Assembly: GCA_947495165.1 (NCBI GenBank) | Contig: CANLXM010000001.1 | Span: 310,001 to 374,000, forward strand | Length of the DNA stretch: 64,000 bases | Source of the DNA: an uncultured Cellulomonadaceae bacterium | GTDB taxonomy: Bacteria > Actinomycetota > Actinomycetes > Actinomycetales > Cellulomonadaceae | Direction of reading: 5' to 3' | Part shown: positions 1 through 9,354 of the stretch, in pieces | Layout: each line of letters starts with the position of its first letter | Position numbering within the stretch: position 1 is the stretch's first letter | The notes under the pieces: model-generated | What the model was told of the DNA's origin: nothing | The model's input: the letters and a program-made list of their open reading frames with translations, nothing else | Databases searched by the model: none | Program-made: the position numbers and the translations under genes

Positions 1-138
1 CCAGTCATCGCGGACGAGCGCGTCGCGGGCGTCGTCTCGATCGGCGCGGGCGCGCACGGCGTTGCCGCCACCCTGGACGCGGCCGACCTTGTCCGCGCGC
101 TCGAAGCCCAGGTCGCGGACGTCACCGAGGACCGCTGA
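1..138 (+). CDS. C-terminal end of an unidentified protein (cut by window edge)
   Basis: Frame 1 is open from the first base and ends in TGA at 136-138, giving 45 residues that begin PVIADERVAGVVSIG and end VADVTEDR. The codons have the usual high-GC third positions, so it reads as a real coding end. The stretch ERVAGVVSIG followed by a DLVRALEAQ helix is reminiscent of the last strand and helix of a CBS domain, but the piece is too short to assign. No function is claimed. Confidence 0.5.
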   Translation, partial: PVIADERVAGVVSIGAGAHGVAATLDAADLVRALEAQVADVTEDR

Positions 139-288
139 CGAGACCAAGGTCCGTTGTGGACGCCCCCGTTGAACGCTCGAAGGGGCCGTTCTGGGCCCTC
201 GCGCGGGGAGCCGTCTCACGCAGCGCGCAGCGGTCGCACGGTCGCGGACGCGCGTGCATAGTCGTCGCATCCGGAACGAGGAGCGGTG

Positions 289-1773
289 ATGTCGAAGAAC
301 CCCCGCAGCATCATGCGGCGCAAGAGCGTCGAGCAGGCGCTGGCGACGAGCGAGGAGCAGGGTCGCAACCTGCGCCGCGAGCTGACGGCGTGGGACCTCG
401 CGGTCCTCGGCGTCGCGGTGGCGATCGGCGCGGGCATCTTCTCGGTGGGTGCGACTGCCGCCGCGAATCACGCGGGACCCGGCGTGATCGTCTCGTTCCT
501 CATCGCCTCGCTCGTGTGCGGTCTCGCCATCATGTGCTACGCCGAGTTCGCCTCGACGCTGCCGATCGCGGGCTCCGCGTACACGTTCTCCTACGCCACC
601 ATGGGCGAGTTCGTCGCGTGGATCATCGGCTGGGACCTCATCCTCGAGATGCTCCTCGCGGCTGCGGTGATCGCGAAGTTCTGGGGTGTGTACCTGTCGG
701 ATGCCTTCGGGCTGTTCGGCGTGGAGCTGCCGACGACGATCGGGCTCGGACCGGTCGACCTCGACTGGGGACCGGTGCTGATCGTCGCGGTCTTCACGGT
801 GCTCCTGGTGCTGGGAACCAAGCTGAGCACCCGCGTGAACTCCGTCTTCACGCTGATCAAGGTCGGCATCACGCTGTTCGTGATCGTCGCCGGGTTCTTC
901 TACGTCAAGGCCGAGAACTACAGCCCGTTCATCCCGCCGGCTGAGCCCGCCGAGAGCGCGTCCGGCCTGCACCAGCCGCTGTTCGCGTTCCTCACCGGCA
1001 TGGAGCCGACGATGTACGGCGTCGTCGGCGTGCTCTCCGGCGCGGCCCTGGTGTTCTTCGCGTTCATCGGCTTCGACGTCGTGGCGACGACGGCCGAGGA
1101 GACGAAGGACCCGCAGCGTGCGATCCCCCGCGGGGTGCTGGGCGGCCTCGCCCTCGTGACCGTCCTGTACGTCCTGGTGACCGTCGTCGTGACGGGCATG
1201 GTGTCCTACACCGAGCTCGCCGCGTCCGACAGCCCGTCCCTGACGACCGCGTTCGTGCTGGTCGGGGCGGACTGGGCGGGGAAGGTCATCTCGCTCGGCA
1301 TCCTGCTCGGCCTGACCAGCGTCATCATGGTGCTGCTGCTGGGGCTCACCCGGATCGTGTTCGCCATGTCCCGCGACGGCCTGCTGCCGCGCGCGCTGTC
1401 GAAGACGTCCCCGAAGTACGGCACGCCGGTGCGCCTGCAGATCGGCGCCGGCGTCGTCGTCGCCCTCATCGCCGGGTTCTCGAAGGTCGAGCTGCTCGAG
1501 GAGATGATCAACATCGGCACGCTGTCGGCGTTCGTGCTGGTCAGCTTTGGGATCCCGCTGCTGCGGCGCTCGCGCCCGGACCTCAAGCGCGGGTTCCGCG
1601 TGCCGTGGTCGCCGGCGCTGCCGATCATCTCGGGCGTCGCCTGCCTGTGGCTGATGACGAACCTCACCACGCTCACGTGGCTGCGGTTCGCCGCATGGCT
1701 GGTCGCGGGCACCGTGATCTACGCCGTGTACTCCTACCGGCACAGCCGGTTGTCGCCGGGAGTGCGCTCCTAG
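289..1773 (+). CDS. APC-superfamily amino acid permease
   Basis: About 494 residues, with roughly twelve hydrophobic segments. The N-terminus is a basic cytoplasmic tail followed by a first helix containing GAGIFSVGA, the glycine-rich helix-1 signature of APC amino-acid permeases. FAFIGFDVVATTAEETKDPQRAIPRG is the conserved helix-6/loop block of the cationic amino acid transporter (CAT/YfnA-like) branch. It should import amino acids by proton-coupled uptake; the exact substrate cannot be read. ATG 289 is preferred over the in-frame GTG 286 because the CGAGGAG ribosome site at 277-283 is then 5 nt away. It stands alone, convergent with the NYN gene on the opposite strand. Confidence 0.9.
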   Translation: MSKNPRSIMRRKSVEQALATSEEQGRNLRRELTAWDLAVLGVAVAIGAGIFSVGATAAANHAGPGVIVSFLIASLVCGLAIMCYAEFASTLPIAGSAYTFSYATMGEFVAWIIGWDLILEMLLAAAVIAKFWGVYLSDAFGLFGVELPTTIGLGPVDLDWGPVLIVAVFTVLLVLGTKLSTRVNSVFTLIKVGITLFVIVAGFFYVKAENYSPFIPPAEPAESASGLHQPLFAFLTGMEPTMYGVVGVLSGAALVFFAFIGFDVVATTAEETKDPQRAIPRGVLGGLALVTVLYVLVTVVVTGMVSYTELAASDSPSLTTAFVLVGADWAGKVISLGILLGLTSVIMVLLLGLTRIVFAMSRDGLLPRALSKTSPKYGTPVRLQIGAGVVVALIAGFSKVELLEEMINIGTLSAFVLVSFGIPLLRRSRPDLKRGFRVPWSPALPIISGVACLWLMTNLTTLTWLRFAAWLVAGTVIYAVYSYRHSRLSPGVRS

Positions 1774-1812
1774 CCTGCTCGGGCTGCTGCGCGAGGTCGG
1801 CTCAGCGTCGGC

Positions 1813-2730
1813 TCAGCGGAAGACGCGCTTCTGGGTCTTCTCGGGTGCCGGCGGCGCGACGGGCTCGAGGTTGCGGACGTCGATGTGCCTGCCACCCGCC
1901 CCTCCCTCGTTGACGAACTCGTCGACCTCGAAGTGCTTGGGGTGGGCCTTGATGAGGTCGCTGAGCTTCTTGAACCCGTAGAGCCTCGCGTCGAAGTCGG
2001 GGCGGAGCTTGGTGATGTTCTGGCCCACGGCGCCCAGGCCGGTCCAGCCGTCGTCGTCGCCGATGTCGTCGATGATCTTCGCGATGAACTCGAGCGGGAC
2101 CTCGGGACGCTGCGGGGGAGCGGGCGGCGCGGGTGGCGCGGGTGCCTTGGCGGGCCGCTTGCCGGCGGCCGGGGCGCTGGTGCCGGGCGCGACGTCGTCG
2201 GCGGTCTCGACCGGTGCGGCCTCGACGACCGCGGCGGCCTTGGGCTCACGGTGGGCGTCGTTGCGCAGGATCTCGGTGTAGATGAACTTGTCGCACGCGG
2301 AGACGAACGGCTTGGGCGTCTTGTGCTCGCCGAACCCGTAGACCGTCAGGCCCTCCTCGCGCAGCCGGACGGCGAGGCGCGTGAAGTCGCTGTCGCTCGA
2401 CACCAGGCAGAAACCGTCGAACCGGCCCGTGTACAGCAGGTCCATCGCGTCGATGATCAGCGAGCTGTCCGTGGCGTTCTTGCCCTTGGTGTACGCGAAC
2501 TGCTGCATCGGCTGGATCGAGTGGTCCAGCAGGACCTTCTTCCAGCCGCCGAGGTTCGACTGCGTCCAGTCGCCGTAGATGCGCTTGACGCTCGCGACGC
2601 CGTAGCGCGCGATCTCCTCGAACAGGCCCTCGACGATCGCCGCGGGCGCGTTGTCGGCGTCGATCAGCACCGCGAGCGTGGTCTGCTGCGTGCTGGACTG
2701 CGTGGACGGGCTGGGACGCTTCGCTGCCAT
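1813..2730 (-). CDS. NYN-domain protein with C-terminal OST-HTH/LOTUS-like domain
   Basis: 305 residues. The N-terminal half is a LabA/DUF88-type NYN (PIN-like) nuclease fold: the acidic motif LIDADNAP (D24, D26), D94 in LIIDAMDLLY and D113/D115 in SSDSDF are the expected metal-binding residues. A Pro/Ala-rich linker leads to a C-terminal OST-HTH/LOTUS-like module around residues 215-280 (LYGFKKLSDLI, HPKHFEVD), a domain that binds RNA in other proteins. Together they suggest an RNA-targeted nuclease or RNA-binding protein. GGAGG lies 8 nt before ATG 2730, favouring it over the upstream ATG at 2754. Divergent from sbcD with about 160 bp between. Confidence 0.85.
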   Translation of the reverse strand: MAAKRPSPSTQSSTQQTTLAVLIDADNAPAAIVEGLFEEIARYGVASVKRIYGDWTQSNLGGWKKVLLDHSIQPMQQFAYTKGKNATDSSLIIDAMDLLYTGRFDGFCLVSSDSDFTRLAVRLREEGLTVYGFGEHKTPKPFVSACDKFIYTEILRNDAHREPKAAAVVEAAPVETADDVAPGTSAPAAGKRPAKAPAPPAPPAPPQRPEVPLEFIAKIIDDIGDDDGWTGLGAVGQNITKLRPDFDARLYGFKKLSDLIKAHPKHFEVDEFVNEGGAGGRHIDVRNLEPVAPPAPEKTQKRVFR

Positions 2731-2892
2731 GGGTGGTGCCTCCGGTCGGGTCATGGCGACCCTATCGCTCACGTCCGACGACGACGCGCCGGTGTGCACA
2801 GATCGTCGCCCTGGCCAGGTGGGATGGCCGACGTCGCCGCCCTCCGGGCGGTGGTGCGCGGGAGTGTCAGTGCCGCGGGATAGCGTCGCGCC

Positions 2893-4098
2893 ATGCGCAT
2901 CCTGCACACCTCGGACTGGCACCTGGGCCGCACCCTGCACCAGGTGGACCTGATCGAGCACCAGGCTGCCTTCCTGGACCACCTGGTCGAGGTCGTGCGC
3001 GAGGAGCAGGTCGGGGCCGTCGTGGTCGCGGGCGACGTCTATGACCGCGCGATCCCGCCCGTCGAGGCCGTCCGGCTGCTCGGTGACGCCCTTTCGCGGC
3101 TGAGCGAGCTGACGCAGGTCGTGCTGACGCCGGGCAACCACGACTCCGCGACGCGCCTCGGCTTCGGTGCCGAGCTCATGCGGGACACGCTGCACGTACG
3201 GGCGCGGGTGGTCGACGTCGGCCGGCCCGTCGAGCTGCACGGCGAGGACGGCGCGCTGCTCGTGTACGCGTTGCCGTACCTGGACCCCGACGACGCGCGG
3301 CACCACCTCGCCGAGGATCCGGCGGAGCCGCTCGCGCGCTCGCACGAGGCCGTGCTGTCGGCGGCGATGCGGAGGATCTCGGCGGACCTCGCTCAGCGGC
3401 GGGCGGGCGCAGGGGTGCGGGTGCCCGCGGTCGTCGCCGCCCATGCGTTCGTCACGGGCGGGGAGGTCAGCGAGTCCGAGCGGGACATCCGCGTCGGCGG
3501 CGTGGACTCCGTGCCCTCGGGGGTGTTTCGCGGGGTCGACTACGTCGCGCTCGGGCACCTGCACGGGGCGCAGTCGGTGCCGATCGCGACGCTCGACGGC
3601 GAGGGAGCCGCGGCGGGCCGGACGGTCGCGCGCTACTCCGGCTCCCCGCTCGCCTACTCGTTCTCGGAGATGAACCACACCAAGTCCACGGTGCTTCTGG
3701 ACGTCGGCCCCGACGGTGTGCGCGGGGAGCCGCAACTGATCGCGGCCCCGGTGCCGCGGCGCATGGGCGACGTCACGGGCACGCTCGAGGAGATCCTCGG
3801 CGCGGCGGGCGAGAAGCACGTGGACCGGTGGGTGCGGGTCACCGTCACGGACCCGGTGCGGCCGGCAGACCTGCACGCCCGGGTGCGGGCACGGCTGCCG
3901 CACGCCCTGTCCATCACCTACGCCCCGCCCGCCCGCGTGGGCAGCGAGCGAGCAGGAGTCGTGACCGCGGCGGCAGACCCGCTCGAGGTGTGCGCGAGCT
4001 TCGTCGACCACGTGCGCGGCTCCGCACCCTCGGCGGCGGAGCAGCGGGTGCTGCGCGACGTGCTCGAGCACGTCAACGCGGCGGAGCGGAGCGCCTGA
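2893..4098 (+). CDS. sbcD: Exonuclease SbcCD subunit D
   Basis: 401 residues of the Mre11/SbcD metallophosphoesterase family. The five metal-binding motifs appear in order: TSDWHLG near the N-terminus, GDVYDRA, PGNHDS, AAHAF and GHLHG, followed by the C-terminal capping domain. With SbcC it forms the nuclease that opens hairpins and processes double-strand break ends. A TAGCGT hexamer at 2881-2886 lies 6 nt before ATG 2893 and no ribosome site is present, so the transcript is probably leaderless. The stop overlaps the sbcC start (TGATG), so the pair is translationally coupled. Confidence 0.96.
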   Translation: MRILHTSDWHLGRTLHQVDLIEHQAAFLDHLVEVVREEQVGAVVVAGDVYDRAIPPVEAVRLLGDALSRLSELTQVVLTPGNHDSATRLGFGAELMRDTLHVRARVVDVGRPVELHGEDGALLVYALPYLDPDDARHHLAEDPAEPLARSHEAVLSAAMRRISADLAQRRAGAGVRVPAVVAAHAFVTGGEVSESERDIRVGGVDSVPSGVFRGVDYVALGHLHGAQSVPIATLDGEGAAAGRTVARYSGSPLAYSFSEMNHTKSTVLLDVGPDGVRGEPQLIAAPVPRRMGDVTGTLEEILGAAGEKHVDRWVRVTVTDPVRPADLHARVRARLPHALSITYAPPARVGSERAGVVTAAADPLEVCASFVDHVRGSAPSAAEQRVLRDVLEHVNAAERSA

Positions 4099-7000
4099 TG
4101 CAGCTGCACCACCTGACACTCCACGGCATCGGGCCGTTCGCCGAGCAGTTCGACGTCGACTTCGGCGCGCTCGCCTCTGGCGGACTGTTCCTGCTCGAGG
4201 GACCCACGGGCGCGGGCAAGTCCACCATCATCGACGCGATCGTGTTCGCGCTGTACGGCAAGGTCGCCTCCGCGGAGACCAGCGAGGACCGGCTCCGCTC
4301 CACGCACGTGGGTCCGGAGGTCGACTCGTTCGTCGACCTCGTCCTCGAGACCACGCACGGGGTGTTCCGGGTGCGGCGCTCGCCGGCGTACGACCGGCCC
4401 AAGCAGCGCGGCGCGGGCACCACGCGCCAGCAGACCAAGGTGCAGCTGTGGCGGCTCGCGTCGCCCGACGCCGTCAGCACGGGCGAGCTCATGTCGACCC
4501 GCGCGGACGAGGTTGGCGCCGAGATCACGCGCCTCGTCGGGCTGTCCCGCGAGCAGTTCGTGCAGACGATCGTGCTGCCCCAGGGCGAGTTCGCGAGCTT
4601 CCTGCGCGCCAAGCCCGAGGACCGCCGCGGGCTGCTGCAGAAGGTCTTCGGGACCGAGATCTACCAGCAGATCGAGACCGAGCTCGCCGCCCGGCGCGCG
4701 GAGGCTCGCAGGGCGGTCGAGGCCGCGCAGACGGCGATCGCGAGCGCCGTGGCCGGGTTCATCGGGGCGGCGGGCGTCGGGGAGGACGAGGCGGAGCCGG
4801 GCGAGGTCGAGGCGCGCGAGGCCGAGCCGGGCGAGGTCGACCGGGGCGAGGCAGAGCCTGACCTGTCCGTCGTCGACGACGCCGACGATGCGCCCGACGC
4901 GCCTGCGGACGCAGAGCCGCGCGTGGACGAGGCTGAGCGCCTCCGTGCCCTCGTCTCCGGCGACAGCTCCGAGCTGCTTGCGGCGGTCGACGCTCGGGTC
5001 GCCCAGCTTGAGCGGGCCGTCGAGCTCGCACGCGCCGACGCCGACGCCGCAGGAGCCGCCCGCACCGCGGCGCGGAGCGCATGCGAGGCTGCGCAGACGC
5101 TGCGGGAGTGCCTCGAGCGCCGCGACGCGCTTCGGCAGCGCGAGGCCACGCTCGCTGAGGCGTCCGAGGTGCACGCCGAGGCCGTGCGGCGGCTCGACGC
5201 GGCACGCCGGGCCGCCGCGGTCACCCCCAGGCTCGTCGCGCTCGACCGGGCCGCCGAGACCGCGGCCGACGCGGAGGCAGAGCTCCTCGACGCCGTCGGC
5301 GCACTCCGCTATCGGGACGCCGAGCTCGCGGACCTCGTGCTCGCGCACCCGGCCGAGGCCGGGGTCGCTGACGCCGTGGTGGCGGACGACGCGGCACTGC
5401 TGACGGATGTCGAGGACGGCACGCTCTTCGGGCTCGGCGGCGGTGTCGCACCCGACGAGGCGGCTGCGGCCGGCGAGCCCACGCTCGCGGACGAGACGGT
5501 GACTCCCGCGGTGCTGACCGCCGTCGCCACCGCACCCCTCGCCGTCGACGCCCGCGTGCTCGCCCGGCAGACGGCCACCCGCCGCGACTCGGCAGCCGAC
5601 CTCCGTGGCCTCGCGACCCTCGAGGCCGCGCTCGCCCCGCGCCAGCGAGCGATCGTCACAGCCGAGCAGGCCATCGCCGCGCGCGACACCGAGCGCGCTT
5701 CCCGCGCGGCCGCCCTCGCCGAGCGTCCGGTCGCTCGTGCGGCGCTCGAGGCCCAGCACCGCGCGGCGGCGGACCTCGGCGCCACCGTCGAAAGCTGCGC
5801 CGAGAAGGTCACCACCGCCACGGCGGTTCTCACCGCCGCGCGCGACGTCGCCGGAGCGCAGGAAGCACTCGTCGGCGCCGCGCGCGCCCGGGACGAGGCG
5901 CGCGCCGCCGCCAAGGCCGCCGTCGACCGCGAGCAGCGGCTCCGCCAGGCACGCATCGACGGCATCGCCGGTGAGCTCGCCGGCCAGCTCACCGACGGAG
6001 ACCCCTGCCCGGTGTGCGGCGGTACCGAGCACCCCGCCCCGGCAGCCGTCGACGACGACCACACCAGCCCGGAGGCCGTGCAGCAGGCCGAGGCCGCGCG
6101 CCAGGCCGCCGAGCAGGCACTCGAAGTCGCCGTCGGCGCTCATCATCACGCTGAGACAGCCGTCGAAAGGGCCCGCCAGGCCTCCGGCGGCCTCGCGGTC
6201 GACGACGCCCAGGACCGTCTCGCCGCAGCCGAGGCCAGCCACGCGGCGGCGACCGCCGCCCGCGCCGAGGCTCAGCAGATCCTCGCCGCTCTCGCCGACC
6301 ACGACCGCGCCACCGCAGCCCTCAGCGAGCAGGTCGCCGCCGACGACGCCTGGCTCGCCGCCGAGCGCGCGCGGCTCGCCGAGCAGCGCGAGACCCTCGA
6401 CGCCGACGCAGCCCGCGTCCGCGCCGGCCGGGGCGACCACCCCTCCGTCGCCGACATGCTGCGCGAGCTCGAGGGTGACCTGACCGCGCTCGAGTCCCTC
6501 GATGCCGCTTGGCACGAGCACCGCCGCGCCGTCGCGGCGGTCGCGACCGCCATGGCCGACGTCCAGGAGGCGCTCACCGCCGAGGGCTTCCACACCGCCG
6601 ACGACGCCCGCGCCGCCGCCCTGCCCAAGCAGACGCTCACTCAGCTCGACCGTCTGATCCTCGACCACGAGAGCGAGCACGCCGCCGTGCGCGCCGGGCT
6701 CGCCGACCCTCACGTCGCGCAGCTCGACGACACGCTCACGCTCGCCGCCGCCACCGACGGCTGCGACAAGGCGCGTCGCGCCCAGTCCGACGCCGACGCC
6801 CGCGCCGACGTTGCCCACGGACGCTCAGCCCGAGCAGCAGACCGGCTCGCCGCAGCGCAGCGTGCCGCCGCTCAGGTGCACGCAGCCGTCCAGGCGTCCG
6901 CGCGCCGCCGTGACGAGCTGCTCCCCGTCATCCGCATGGCCGACCTCGCCACCGCCACCCAGGACAACACCCTCGCCCTCACGCTCGGCACCTATGTCCT

Positions 7001-7478
7001 CACCCGCCGCTTCGAGGAGGTCGTCGCGGCCGCCAACGACCGGCTGCAGACCATGTCGATGGGCCGCTACGAGCTCGTGCGCAGCACCGAGAAGGAGGGC
7101 AAGGGCGGCCGCAAGCTCGGGCTCGCGCTGCGCGTCCTCGACCACCGCGTCGGCACCGAGCGCGACCCGAAGACCTTGTCCGGCGGCGAGACGTTCTACG
7201 CGTCCCTGTGCCTCGCGCTCGGCCTCGCCGACGTCGTGACCGCCGAGGCCGGGGGCGTCGACCTCGGCACGCTCTTCGTCGACGAGGGTTTCGGCTCCCT
7301 CGACCCGGAGACGCTCGAGCTCGTCCTCGCCGAGCTCAGCAAGCTCCGCGCCGGCGGGCGCACCGTCGGCGTCGTCTCCCACGTCGAGAGCATGAAGTCC
7401 GCCATCAGCGACCGCATCTCCGTGCGCCGCAAGGCCGACGGCACCAGCACGCTCACGGTCCTCGCCGGCGTCGGCTGA
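4098..7478 (+). CDS. sbcC: Exonuclease SbcCD subunit C (SMC-like ATPase)
   Basis: 1126 residues. Walker A is GPTGAGKST at residues 35-43; a long coiled coil follows, with the zinc hook CPVC at 637-640 in GDPCPVCGGTEHP; the ABC signature LSGGE begins at 1027 and Walker B is LFVDEGFGSLD near 1060. It is the ATPase and DNA-tethering arm of SbcCD. Two low-complexity inserts interrupt the first coiled-coil arm: an acidic EAEPGEVE-type repeat around residues 232-280 and an Ala/Asp-rich stretch around 415-490. The start overlaps the sbcD stop by one base. It converges with the HNH gene, whose stop is only 8 bp away. Confidence 0.96.
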   Translation: MQLHHLTLHGIGPFAEQFDVDFGALASGGLFLLEGPTGAGKSTIIDAIVFALYGKVASAETSEDRLRSTHVGPEVDSFVDLVLETTHGVFRVRRSPAYDRPKQRGAGTTRQQTKVQLWRLASPDAVSTGELMSTRADEVGAEITRLVGLSREQFVQTIVLPQGEFASFLRAKPEDRRGLLQKVFGTEIYQQIETELAARRAEARRAVEAAQTAIASAVAGFIGAAGVGEDEAEPGEVEAREAEPGEVDRGEAEPDLSVVDDADDAPDAPADAEPRVDEAERLRALVSGDSSELLAAVDARVAQLERAVELARADADAAGAARTAARSACEAAQTLRECLERRDALRQREATLAEASEVHAEAVRRLDAARRAAAVTPRLVALDRAAETAADAEAELLDAVGALRYRDAELADLVLAHPAEAGVADAVVADDAALLTDVEDGTLFGLGGGVAPDEAAAAGEPTLADETVTPAVLTAVATAPLAVDARVLARQTATRRDSAADLRGLATLEAALAPRQRAIVTAEQAIAARDTERASRAAALAERPVARAALEAQHRAAADLGATVESCAEKVTTATAVLTAARDVAGAQEALVGAARARDEARAAAKAAVDREQRLRQARIDGIAGELAGQLTDGDPCPVCGGTEHPAPAAVDDDHTSPEAVQQAEAARQAAEQALEVAVGAHHHAETAVERARQASGGLAVDDAQDRLAAAEASHAAATAARAEAQQILAALADHDRATAALSEQVAADDAWLAAERARLAEQRETLDADAARVRAGRGDHPSVADMLRELEGDLTALESLDAAWHEHRRAVAAVATAMADVQEALTAEGFHTADDARAAALPKQTLTQLDRLILDHESEHAAVRAGLADPHVAQLDDTLTLAAATDGCDKARRAQSDADARADVAHGRSARAADRLAAAQRAAAQVHAAVQASARRRDELLPVIRMADLATATQDNTLALTLGTYVLTRRFEEVVAAANDRLQTMSMGRYELVRSTEKEGKGGRKLGLALRVLDHRVGTERDPKTLSGGETFYASLCLALGLADVVTAEAGGVDLGTLFVDEGFGSLDPETLELVLAELSKLRAGGRTVGVVSHVESMKSAISDRISVRRKADGTSTLTVLAGVG

Positions 7479-7486
7479 GCAGTCCT

Positions 7487-8167
7487 TCACCCCACGCGGC
7501 ACCCGTCCAGCTCCCGCGCGAGCGCCCGGTGCTCGTCGCCTGTCACCGACAGCCCGTACTCCGCCTTCACCGTCACCTGGATCACCGCGTACTGACAGCG
7601 GAACTCTCGCGCCGGCGGCAACCACTCGGCCGCGGTAGCCGCGCCCTTGTCCTGGTTCGCCGCCCCGTCCACCGCCAGCAGGTTGCTCGGGTCGTTCGCG
7701 AACTCCTGCCGGCGCGTCAGGTCCCACGCGTGCGCTCCCGAGCGCCACGCGTCCGCCAGCGCCACCACGTGATCCACCTGCACGCGGCTGCTCGTGTCCG
7801 AACCTCGCACGAACTCGATCGTCTTCCCGGAGTACCGGTCCTCGAGCACCCCGGACAGCACCACGCAGTCGCGCGTCCCCGGCTTGAACGCGACCGCCGT
7901 CAGGTCCAGGGCGAGCACGTCGTTGCGGGTGTCGCACCCGTTGCGGTCGACGTCCGCCCACGCCTGCCCGAACTCGTCGCGGTCATACTTCGGCACCACC
8001 GGCTCGTCCACGACGACCAGGGAAGCGACAGCGTCTCGTGCCTCCGCGAGGACCTCGGCCGTCACCGGATACGCGCGCCCGGACCCGCGCCAGGGCTCGC
8101 TCGCCCACCAGCCGAACGCCAGGAGCACGACGGCGCCCAGCAGCACCGCCACCCGTCGCCACCGCAC
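7487..8167 (-). CDS. HNH-type endonuclease family protein, membrane-anchored or secreted
   Basis: About 226 residues from GTG 8167. The N-terminus is basic (VRWRR) and followed by one hydrophobic helix (VAVLLGAVVLLAFGWWA), so the enzyme is likely exported or anchored. The catalytic block is VQVDHVVALADAW, followed by FANDPSNLLAV and NQDKG, the His-Asn arrangement of the GmrSD/DUF1524-like HNH proteins common in actinomycetes as secreted nucleases. The frame stays open to 8284, but the extra residues would be encoded inside the palindrome at 8230-8288, so the downstream GTG is preferred. No clear ribosome site is seen; the start is the least certain point. Confidence 0.8.
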   Translation of the reverse strand: MRWRRVAVLLGAVVLLAFGWWASEPWRGSGRAYPVTAEVLAEARDAVASLVVVDEPVVPKYDRDEFGQAWADVDRNGCDTRNDVLALDLTAVAFKPGTRDCVVLSGVLEDRYSGKTIEFVRGSDTSSRVQVDHVVALADAWRSGAHAWDLTRRQEFANDPSNLLAVDGAANQDKGAATAAEWLPPAREFRCQYAVIQVTVKAEYGLSVTGDEHRALARELDGCRVG

Positions 8168-8229
8168 GGCACCACCATGCCCCCTCCAGCGGACGCCGCC
8201 TGCACCATCCACAACCCGCCGCCCTCCCG

Positions 8230-8288
8230 TGAGTGCACGCTTTTGGCGGTGTTCCGGGCTCAAAACACCGCCAAAACTCCGCACTCAC
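8230..8288. repeat. 59-bp two-tier palindrome, copy 1 (terminator-like)
   Basis: Outer arms TGAGTGC/GCACTCA and inner 13-bp arms TTTTGGCGGTGTT/AACACCGCCAAAA are separated by 4-nt internal loops. It matches the copy at 16962-17020 at 53 of 59 positions, in the same orientation. It lies just past the stop of the lacI-type gene transcribed from the right. On that transcript a C-rich tract (complement of 8289-8313) precedes the hairpin. Confidence 0.85.
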
Positions 8289-8313
8289 CGAGGGGGAGGG
8301 GAGGGGCCAGCGC

Positions 8314-9327
8314 TTACGCCGACTCGCGCCAGACCAGGGGGGTGTCCAGCAGGATGCCCTCGCGCGGGGGCTCAGCGCCGGCGATCAGCGCGACCACGAG
8401 CTCGGCGGCCCGCTGCCCCAGCAACGGAGCCGGCTGGTGCACGGTCGACAGCGGTGGCTGGCACCGCAGCGCCCACGAGCTGTCGTCGAACCCCACCACG
8501 CCGACGTCCTCGGGAACCCGTCGCCCGGCCTCCCGCAGCGTGCGCAGCGCACCGGCCGCGACGGCGTCGGACGCCGCGAAGACCCCGTCGATGTCCGGGG
8601 CGACGTCGAGCAGGCGGCGCATGCCCTCGGCGCCCGCGGAGAACTCGTACAGCGGGATCTCCGCCACCAGCGCGGGATCGAAGGCGTCGCCCAGGGCCGC
8701 GCGGAATCCGGTGAGCCGGTCGGAACCGGAGTCACGGTCGAGCGCCGCCGCGATCATCCCGACGCGTCGCCGCCCCGTGGCCACCAGGCGCTCGGTGATC
8801 TCCCGCGCCGAGCGCACGTTGTCGATCCCGACGAACGGCAGGCCCCGCAGGTCCGGGGGGTGCCCCACGAACGCCGCGGGCAGGCCGAGCTTCGTGACGA
8901 CCTTCGTGATCGGGTCCTGGGCGCGCGCGGACACGATGATCGCCCCGTCCACGAACCCGCCGCTCAGGTACCGCGTGACCCGCTCGATGTCGCGGTCGGA
9001 GTCGGTCACGAGGCTGACCATCTGCAGGTCGGCCTCGGACAGCACGGCGTTGGCGCCGAGCATGATCGAGCCGATGTTCGGGTCCTCGAGGAACAGCGCG
9101 TGCGGCTCGTGCACGATGAAGCCGACGGCCTTGGTGCGCTGCATGACGAGGCTGCGCGCGGCGTTGTTCGGGACGTACCCGACGTGCGCGATCGCAGCCT
9201 GGATCGCATCCCTCGCGGCGGGGGAGACGTAGCCCCCGTTGAGGACCCGGCTGACCGTGCCGCGGGACACCCCGGCTGCGCGCGCGACGTCGTGCATGGT
9301 GGCGCGACGGCGGGCAGCGGGAGGCAC
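8314..9327 (-). CDS. LacI-family regulator of the galactoside operon
   Basis: 337 residues. The N-terminal helix-turn-helix reads TMHDVARAAGVSRGTVSRVL with the hinge-helix block GYVPNNAARSL, followed by a periplasmic-binding-protein-like sensor domain. GTG 9327 is chosen because TACGAT (complement of 9334-9339) lies 6 nt before it, the leaderless arrangement seen repeatedly in this window; ATG 9297 is the alternative. It is divergent from the beta-galactosidase/ABC/alpha-galactosidase operon and most likely represses it until a galactoside binds. The two dyads in the shared 160-bp region are its probable operators. Confidence 0.92.
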   Translation of the reverse strand: MPPAARRRATMHDVARAAGVSRGTVSRVLNGGYVSPAARDAIQAAIAHVGYVPNNAARSLVMQRTKAVGFIVHEPHALFLEDPNIGSIMLGANAVLSEADLQMVSLVTDSDRDIERVTRYLSGGFVDGAIIVSARAQDPITKVVTKLGLPAAFVGHPPDLRGLPFVGIDNVRSAREITERLVATGRRRVGMIAAALDRDSGSDRLTGFRAALGDAFDPALVAEIPLYEFSAGAEGMRRLLDVAPDIDGVFAASDAVAAGALRTLREAGRRVPEDVGVVGFDDSSWALRCQPPLSTVHQPAPLLGQRAAELVVALIAGAEPPREGILLDTPLVWRESA

Positions 9328-9354
9328 GCCGTCATCGTAGACCGGCCGAGGGGG

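Noticed and set aside
3918..6818. Very long minus-strand open frame opposite sbcC
   Set aside because: Composed of Gly/Ala/Arg-rich sequence without family motifs; typical antisense shadow of a GC-rich gene, while sbcC has all its motifs.
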